DNA from: Rariloculus sp965263005
GTDB taxonomy: Bacteria > Pseudomonadota > Gammaproteobacteria > Steroidobacterales > Rariloculaceae
Direction: 5' to 3'
NCBI RefSeq assembly: GCF_965263005.1
Contig: NZ_OZ253579.1
Span: forward strand, 3,286,001 to 3,350,000
Length of the DNA: 64,000 bases
The notes beneath the pieces are model-generated. The model was not told where the DNA came from. It saw only the letters and a list, made by a program, of their open reading frames with translations, and made no database searches. A program made the translations under genes and the position numbers. Shown here piece after piece: positions 40,101-49,100 of this stretch (positions are counted from its first letter, which is position 1; every line of letters begins with the position of its first letter).

Positions 40101-43100
40101 CCGCTCTTGGCCGCCGACACCGTGACGGCCACACTCGTGCCGGTGATATACGACGCATCGGGCAGCACGCTCACCGACCAGGTCGCCGTGCCCGCGTCAT
40201 CCGCCGAGGTGTCGGTCAGCGTCTCCGTGCCGATCTGCACCCTCACATCCACGCCCGCCTCGGTCCCGGTGTCACCCGTGATGTCGAACCCGGCCGTCTT
40301 CTCGGCAATGTTGATCGTGTTGTCGGTGGCAATGGCGGCGAGGTTCAAAACCAGCACGCCGGCCGCCTGCACCGTGACCGTGACGGTGACGCTGGCCTCG
40401 TTGTAGTTGTCCGTGCCCTCAGCGGTGACGGTGACCGCGCAAGCGCCCACCCCGTTGAGCGTCAGCACGCCGGTGGTGGCAGCAACGCCACAGACGTTCA
40501 CCGAGTCCGCGGAGACCGAGTAGCTCAAGGTCGTCTGTGCGCCGCTGGGCCCGGTCAGCGTGGGGGCATCGTCGCCGAACTGCACCGAGGCGGGATTGTA
40601 GGCGAACCCGGTGAGCGTCTGAGCGCCCTTGGCCACCGCCGGGAACTCGATGTCCACCGTGGCGGTGTTGTCGGCGGTGTCGGTCACCGTCACGGTCACA
40701 CTGGCGGTGTTGATGTCCGCGGTCTCCGGCGTGCCGCTGATCACCCCGGTGGTGGCGGCAATGACCAGCCCCGGTGGCAGGCCGGCGGCCTCGTACCCCT
40801 TGATGTCGGCCGCGACGACAGACGGACTCATCAGCTCGATGGGGTCGCCTACCTGCGCCGAGTCGGGGGCGGTGTACGTCGTTCCCGTCGGCGCGGTCAG
40901 GTCGACCGGCACGGTGCGCTGCTCGTCCGGCGGCGCCGTAAACCCGCTCTTGGAGGCCGACACCGTGACGGCCACACTCGTGCCGGTGATATACGACGCA
41001 TCGGGCAGCACGCTCACCGACCAGGTCGCCGTGCCCGCGTCATCCGCCGAGGTGTCGGTCAGCGTCTCCGTGCCGATCTGCACCCTCACATCCACGCCCG
41101 CCTCGGTCCCGGTGTCACCCGTGATGTCGAACCCGGCCGCCTTCTCGGCAATGTTGATCGTGTTGTCGGTGGCAATGGCGGCGAGGTTCAAAACCAGCAC
41201 GCCGGCCGCCTGCACCGTGACGGTGACGGTGACGCTGGCCTCGTTGTAGTTGTCCGTGCCTGCAGCGGTGACGGTGACCGCGCAAGCGCCCACCCCGTTG
41301 AGCGTCAGCACGCCGGTGGTGGCAGCAACGCCACAGACGTTCACCGAGTCCGCGGAGACCGAGTAGCTCAAGGTCGTCTGTGCGCCGCTGGGCCCGGTCA
41401 GCGTGGGGGCATCGTCGCCGAACTGCACCGAGGCGGGATTGTAGGCGAACCCGGTGAGCGTCTGAGTGCCCTTGTCCACCGCCGGGAACTCGATGTTGAC
41501 CGTGGCGGTGTTGTCGGCGGTGTCGGTCACCGTCACGGTCACACTGGCGGTGTTGATGTCCGCGGTCTCCGGCGTGCCGCTGATCACCCCGGTGGTGGCG
41601 GCAATGACCAGCCCCAACGGCAGGCCGGCGGCCTCGTACCCCTTGATGTCGGCCGCGACGACAGACGGACTCATCAGCTCGATGGGGTCGCCTACCTGCG
41701 CCGAGTCGGGGGCGGTGTACGTCGTTCCCGTCGGCGCGGTCAGGTCGACCGGCACGGTGCGCTGCTCGTCCGGCGGCGCCGTAAACCCGCTCTTGGAGGC
41801 CGACACCGTGACGGCCACACTCGTGCCGGTGATATACGACGCATCGGGCAGCACGCTCACCGACCAGGTCGCCGTGCCCGCGTCATCCGCCGAGGTGTCG
41901 GTCAGCGTCTCCGTGCCGATCTGCACCCTCACATCCACGCCCGCCTCGGTCCCGGTATCACCCGTGATGTCGAACCCGGCCGCCTTCTCGGCAATGTTGA
42001 TCGTGTTGTCGGTGGCAATGGCGGCGAGGTTCAAAACCAGCACGCCGGCCGCCTGCACCGTGACCGTGACGGTGACGCTGGCCTCGTTGTAGTTGTCCGT
42101 GCCCTCAGCGGTGACGGTGACCGCGCAAGCGCCCACCCCGTTGAGCGTCAGCACGCCGGTGGTGGCAGCAACGCCACAGACGTTCACCGAGTCCGCGGAG
42201 ACCGAGTAGCTCAAGGTCGTCTGTGCGCCGCTGGGCCCGGTCAGCGTGGGGGCATCGTCGCCGAACTGCACCGAGGCGGGACTGTAGGCGAACCCGGTGA
42301 GCGTCTGAGCGCCCTTGGCCACCGCCGGGAACTCGATGTTGACCGTGTCGGTGTTGCCGGCCGTGTCACTCACCGTCACGGTCACACTGGCGGTGTTGAT
42401 GTCCGCGGTCTCCGGCGTGCCGCTGATCGCGCCGTTGCCCGCGTCAATGCTCAGCCCCGGTGGCAGGCCGGCGGCCTCGTACCCCTTGATGTCGGCCGCG
42501 ACGACAGACGGACTCATCAGCTCGATGGGGTCGCCTACCTGCGCCGAGTCGGGGGCGGTGTACGTCGTTCCCGTCGGCGCGGTCAGGTCGACCGGCACGG
42601 TGCGCTGCTCGTCCGGCGGCGCCGTAAACCCGCTCTTGGAGGCCGACACCGTGACGGCCACACTCGTGCCGGCAATGTAGGCGGCGCCACCCGGCACGCT
42701 CACCGACCAGGTCGCCGTGCCCGCGTCATCCGCCGAGGTGTCGGTCAGCGTCTCCGTGCCGATCTGCACCCTCACATCCACGCCCGCCTCGGTCCCGGTA
42801 TCACCCGTGATGTCGAACCCGGCCGCCTTCTCGGCAATGTTGATCGTGTTGTCGGTGGCAATGGCGGCGAGGTTCAAAACCAGCACGCCGGCCGCCTGCA
42901 CCGTGACCGTGACGGTGACGCTGGCCTCGTTGTAGTTGTCCGTGCCCGCGGCGGTGACGGTGACCGCGCAAGCGCCCACCCCGTTGAGCGTCAGCACGCC
43001 GGTGGTGGCAGCAACGCCACAGACGTTCACCGAGTCCGCGGAGACCGAGTAGCTCAAGGTCGTCTGTGCGCCGCTGGGCCCGGTCAGCGTGGGGGCATCG

Positions 43101-46100
43101 TCGCCGAACTGCACCGAGGCGGGACTGTAGGCGAACCCGGTGAGCGTCTGAGTGCCCTTGGCCACCGCCGGGAACTCGATGTTGACCGTGTCGGTGTTGC
43201 CGGCCGTGTCACTCACCGTCACGGTCACACTGGCGGGGTTGATGTCCGCGGTCTCCGGCGTGCCGCTGATCACCCCGGTGGTGGCGGCAATGACCAGCCC
43301 CAACGGCAGGCCGGCGGCCTCGTACCCCTTGATGTCGGCCGCGACGACAGACGGACTCATCAGCTCGATGGGGTCGCCTACCTGCGCCGAGTCGGGGGCG
43401 GTGTACGTCGTTCCCGTCGGCGCGGTCAGGTCGACCGGCACGGTGCGCTGCTCGTCCGGCGGCGCCGTAAACCCGCTCTTGGAGGCCGACACCGTGACGG
43501 CCACACTCGTGCCGGCAATGTAGGCGGCGCCACCCGGCACGCTCACCGACCAGGTCGCCGTGCCCGCGTCATCCGCCGAGGTGTCGGTCAGCGTCCCCGT
43601 GCCGATCTGCACCGTCACATCCACGCCCGCCTCGGTCCCGGTGTCACCCGTGATGTCGAACCCGGCCGCCTTCTCGGCAATGTTGATCGTGTCGTCGCTG
43701 GCGATGACGCCGACGTTCAGCACCAGGTTGCCGGTACTCTGCACCGTGACCGTGACGGTGACGCTGGCCTCGTTGTAGTTGTCCGTGCCCGCGGCGGTGA
43801 CGGTGACCGCGCAAGCGCCCACCCCGTTGAGCGTCAGCACGCCGGTGGTGGCAGCAACGCCACAGACGTTCACCGAGTCCGCGGAGACCGAGTAGCTCAA
43901 GGTCGTCTGTGCGCCGCTGGGCCCGGTCAGCGTGGGGGCATCGTCGCCGAACTGCACCGAGGCGGGACTGTAGGCGAACCCGGTGAGCGTCTGAGTGCCC
44001 TTGGCCACCGCCGGGAACTCGATGTTGACCGTGTCGGTGTTGCCGGCCGTGTCACTCACCGTCACGGTCACACTGGCAGGGTTGATGTCCGCGGTCTCCG
44101 GCGTGCCGCTGATCACCCCGGTGGTGGCGTCAATGCTCAGCCCCGGTGGCAGGCCGGCGGCCTCGTACCCCTTGATGTCGGCCGCGACGACAGACGGACT
44201 CATCAGCTCGATGGGGTCGCCTACCTGCGCCGAGTCGGGGGCGGTGTACGTCGTTCCCGTCGGCGCAGTGTTGTCCACCACGTAGTAGTCGTCGTTCGTG
44301 CCTGTCGGCGCGGTGTCCGACAGCACGTTGCCGGCCGTGTCCTGAATGTTCTGACCCGCGGCAAATGAAAGTGTCACCGTGTTGTTCAGGCTGGCGAGGT
44401 CGCCCCCGCTCGCTATGATGTCCCAGGCGTCGGCCACATTCGCAACCGCGCTGGCCGCCAACGCCGTCGTGCCGGTCACCCCGAAGTCCGCCGCGTCCAC
44501 GTTCGCCACGTCCTTACTGAATGTGACACGCCAGGTCAGGGTGTCCGAGTTGGTCGGCGACGAAGATGGATCCCAGCGCTCGATGGACACCACCTGCAGC
44601 GCCGTGTTTTGCCCGACGTCGATGGTCATCGTGTCGGCCGACACGCTGTCGACGGCACCGTCGTTCACCTTGAACCGGAAGGTCGCGAAGTCCGCACCGC
44701 CTTCACCCGCGGGCGGGGAATACGTCAGATCGCCGTCGGTGAGCTTGGCCACGCTCACCGTTAGCGGCAGCCTGCTTTGAGCAATGGCTGTGCTGTCCAA
44801 CATCAGGGTGCCCTCGCCCCTGTTGGGTAGCGGCCGCGAGGTGATTTTCACCTTCTCGAGCACATCGCCAGCGTCGTCGTCCATGAAGTTGAAGTCCGTC
44901 ACCTTGAACGTGTAGTCCGTGTCCCGGGGCGTCGTTACCTTGCTGCTCGAGGACGTGGGGCGGTGATTAGCGGAGTTGTTCTGGACTTCCGGTACGTCAT
45001 CGGATCCGGTCGTGAAGGAGGCAGCGTCGAAGCCGGACAGGTCCTGGATGGCCTGCGAGGCGTCCGTCGTCGGGGAGGTGTAAGTGACCACGACGGACTC
45101 GCCGGGGTTGACACCGCTGCGAACTACGAGAATCACCTCGTTGTCAGCAGAAGAAGAGAGGAAGAAATTGCTACTGTTCCCGGCAACGGTCACAGTGAAC
45201 TGGCTCGTGCGCGGGCCGGAGATGCCCCGAGCCAAGTCTTCGCTGAAAGTCAGTACTATTCGGTCACCGGTCGCAGGGACCCCGGCCGAGACGAGAGTGG
45301 GCGGTCCGTTGACATCGATGGTCATCGTGTCGGGCGACGCGCTGTCGTCGGCGCCGTCGTTCACCTTGAACTGGAAGACCGCAAACGCGTCGCCAATTTC
45401 ACCCGCGGGCGGGGAGTATGTCAGCGAGCCTGCGTCGAGCTGATTCATGTCCACCGTTTGCGGCAGGTTCGCAGCCGCAATCTCCACGCCGCCCAGCTTC
45501 AGGGCGCCCTTGCCGGACGCCGGCAGCGAAGTGATCTTGACGCTGTCAAGCGTGTCGCCGGGGTCCGCGTCCGAGAAACCGAAATCCGCTGCGTCGAACG
45601 TGTAGTCCGTGTCCCGGTTCGTGGTGACCGTACCGGGCGCGCCGGTGGGGGCGGTGTTGTAGTCCGACGTGACCTGCGTGGCCGCCGTGTTGCCGTTGCC
45701 TGCCGGGTCCTGCGCCGCGCCCTCCACCACGCCCACCGTCACCGTGCCTTTCGACGCCGGCGTGATCAGCGCCATATAGATGCTGTCACTGGTCGTCGTG
45801 AACCCCGAGGCCGCACCGTTGTTCACCTCGATGTCGTCCACCGCAAAGCCGATCACCCCCTCGAGGAACGTGAACGTCGCCGTGAACGGCCCGCTGCTGG
45901 TGGCCGGCACACCGGTGATCGTCACCGTCGGCGCGGTGTTGTCCAGCACATAGTAGTCGTCGTTGGTCTCCGTCGGCGCGGTGTCCGACAGAACGTTGGT
46001 GGCCGAGTCGATGATGTCCTGCCCACTGGCGAACGACAGCGTCACTGTGTCGTTCAGGCTCCCCAGATCGCCCCCCGACGCGATCACGTCGTACTCCGAG

Positions 46101-49100
46101 GACGAGCCCGGCGCCGCATCGACCGCCAGCAGCGCCGTCGTGCCGCTCACCCCGAAGTCCATCGCGTCCACGTTCGCCACGTCCTCGCTGAACGTCACCC
46201 GCCACGTCAGAGTGTCCGCGTTCGTCAGCGACGCGGTCGGATCCTGGCGCTCGATCGACGTCACCCGCGGCGCCGTCGTGTCCAGGGCCGGCGCCACCGG
46301 CCCCACGGCGGCACTGGTCAGCTCCTCTGTGGTGAGGCCGTCGTCGGTGAAGCTCACCTCCACCTTCACCTTCCCGCCCACGTTCGCCGCCACTGCCCTG
46401 TAGGTGTCGGAGTCGGCGCCGACATCCGTCTCTACATCCGAGATATCCACGTAGATCCACCGGTAGCTGAAGATCGCACCGGAGAGACCGTCCACGTCCG
46501 CGATGCCCGTGGTCACAGCCGTCAGCATCTCGCCTGCCTGCACCGTACCGTCAATCGTCGGCAAACCGGTCGCCGGGTCGTTCACCGGCGTCACGTTCAC
46601 CGTCATCCTGAAGGCGTCGACACTGTCCACCGTGCCGTCATTGACCTTGAATGTGAAGCTGGCGTAAGCATCGCCGTTGGCGTTCAGCGCCGGGGTGAAC
46701 ACAAGCTTGGAGATGTCCGCCGCCATAACCACCTGGTCCACCACCACCGGCACGCCGTCGAGCTCCAGCGCTCCCACCGCCGGCAGCGTCACCACGGTGA
46801 CGCTCGCCAGTTCATCGCCGTGGTCCTCGTCGGTGAAGCTGAAGTCTGACGCCGCGAAGCTGTACGCGGTGTCCTCATCCGTCGTCACCGACGAATCGGA
46901 CGCCAGCGGGGCGATGTTCGTCACCGGGCCGGTGATCACCGTCACCGTGGCAGTGTCCGTCCCGGCCTCGACACCGATCGCGCCGCTGGGTCTGGGACTC
47001 ACGGTGAGGGTAAAGGTCAGCACGGAGTCCACCGGCAATGCGGGAATCGTGACTCGCGGCGAGTCGGCCGCGGCATCGTCGAAGGCCACCGTCACCCCGG
47101 TGGGCGCTGTGGTCAGCTCCCACCCATAGGTCACGTTCGTGCCCCACGCCCCGCCGCTGTCGCTGCCGTCGAGTTCCACCTCGCCCCCGGCGCTGGACAC
47201 CCTCCCGTTATCCGGCCCGGCGATGGCCGTGGGCGCGATGGGTTGCTGCCCCCGTTTCTGCGCTCCCAGGTCCAGACTCGTCAGCGCCGTCAGCCGCTCG
47301 AAGATTCCGTCGGGCAGATCCTGCACCCTCAGCCGGTTGCCGTTCAGATTCAGGTTCTCCAGTGCGGTCAGATCGTCGAACAGCTCCGCGGGCAGCGCGG
47401 GCAGCCTGTTAGCGTGCAGATGCAGATATCTCAGCGCCGCCAGATCGTCGAACAGCCCTGCGGGCAGGCTGCGCAGATGGCTGCCGTTATTGTTCAGATA
47501 CAGATACACCAGGTTCGTCAGCCCGCTGAACAGGTCCGCCGGCAAGGTCATCAGCTCGTTGGAGTCCAGGTTCAGTGAATCCAACTTGGTCAGCGGCGCG
47601 AACACACCCGCCGGCAACGTGCTCAGCCCGTTGTTTTGCAGAAACAATCTCTCCAGCCCCGTCAGCCCGGCGAACACCTCCGCCGGCAACGCGGTCAAGT
47701 CGTTGCTGTACAGATACAGGATCTGTACCCCCGTCAGCCCGGCGAAATCCCCCGCCGCAAGTTCGGTGATGTTCTTGTTATTCAATAACAACGTACCGGT
47801 GATGGCCGCGAGCTGGCCGCTGGTAACATCGTCGCAGTTGCTGACTCCGGGTATTGCGTCAACGATCGCGTCGCGCACCGCACCAGTGCGCGCGCATACT
47901 TCCGAAACCGGCCCGATCGTCCCGTTTGCCGGCCAGGCGTCGCTGGTCACCGTCGCGTCGTGGCCATTGTTGTCTTCGAAGCTGACGGACACCTTAATCG
48001 TCATGCCCTCGTCCGCGTCGGTCAGGGTGTAGGTCGCTGCGGTCGCATCAGCAATCGTCGTCTCGGTGCCACCGTCGACCCGGATCCACTGGTAGATAAA
48101 GGACACATTGTTGAGGCCGTCCGCGTCCTCGATGTGCGTGATATTCGCCGTCAGCTCCGCGCCCACCCGCGCGTTGCCGACGATTCTCGGCAGGCCTGTG
48201 GGCGCGTCGTTCACCTCGTCGACGTGCAGTTCAAACCAGTATTTATTTTGGCTGTTGTCCTGGCCGTCGCTTACCCTGAACTCGAATCTCGTATAGTAGG
48301 TCCCTGTAGTGGATTCATTGAATTCGTCCGCCGCCGGCGTGAACACGAGCAGGCCGATCTGCGCCTCCGAAACCACCTCGCGCGCGATCACCGCCACGCC
48401 ATCGAGCGTCAACCTCCCAGCGCCCGGCAGGTTCACCACAACGACACTGTGAAGCTCATCGCCGACATCGGCGTCGCTGAAGTTGAAGTCGGCCGCCTTG
48501 AACGTATACGGCGTGTCCTCATTCGTGGTTGCCGAGGAATTTGAGGCCGTCGGGCGGGTATTGTTCGCCCGCGCCCGCGTCACCTTCACCGTGTAGCGAA
48601 AGTCGGGGACGCCGGTCTTGCTGGCTGTTACGGTGATCGTGGTGACACCTAGGTCCAGCATCACTTGATGGCCCTGGGTGTTGGCGTCGGCGTCGGCGGG
48701 GACAATACTCGCCGTGACGCCGCTCGGCGCAGTCGCGGTGACGGTGGTGAACCCGATGTCCACGCCGACGCTCGCGGTGTAATCGAAGATGGTGGCGGCG
48801 AAGCCCGGGACGAGGGTGACGGACGACAGCGCCAGTTCGGAAAGGACGGCCGCGGCGTCCGTCAACTGCGCATTCACCTTGTGGCGATCGCTCTGCTGTC
48901 TCGGCAGATGCTCAAGAAGGGCATCGCGCCCGTCAGGGCTCCGTATCGTGCCGGAATTGAGCTTCAATTGATTTGCCAATATGATAATGCCTTTGGTATT
49001 GCGGTCGCCCAATTGCACGACATAGGCAAACACCAGATGCTCGGTGCCCGAGCCCCGCACATAGAGCATTGCCGTGCCGTCGTTGCCAGCCAACTGAATA

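Noticed and set aside
35311..44272. Regular direct repeats as a possible CRISPR-like array
   Set aside because: The unit is 843 bases and fully coding, with no short repeat-spacer structure.
35565..44285. Series of plus-strand open frames of up to 208 codons repeated every 843 bases
   Set aside because: They are mirror images of the AT2 repeats and have no start signals; their regularity comes only from the repeat period.
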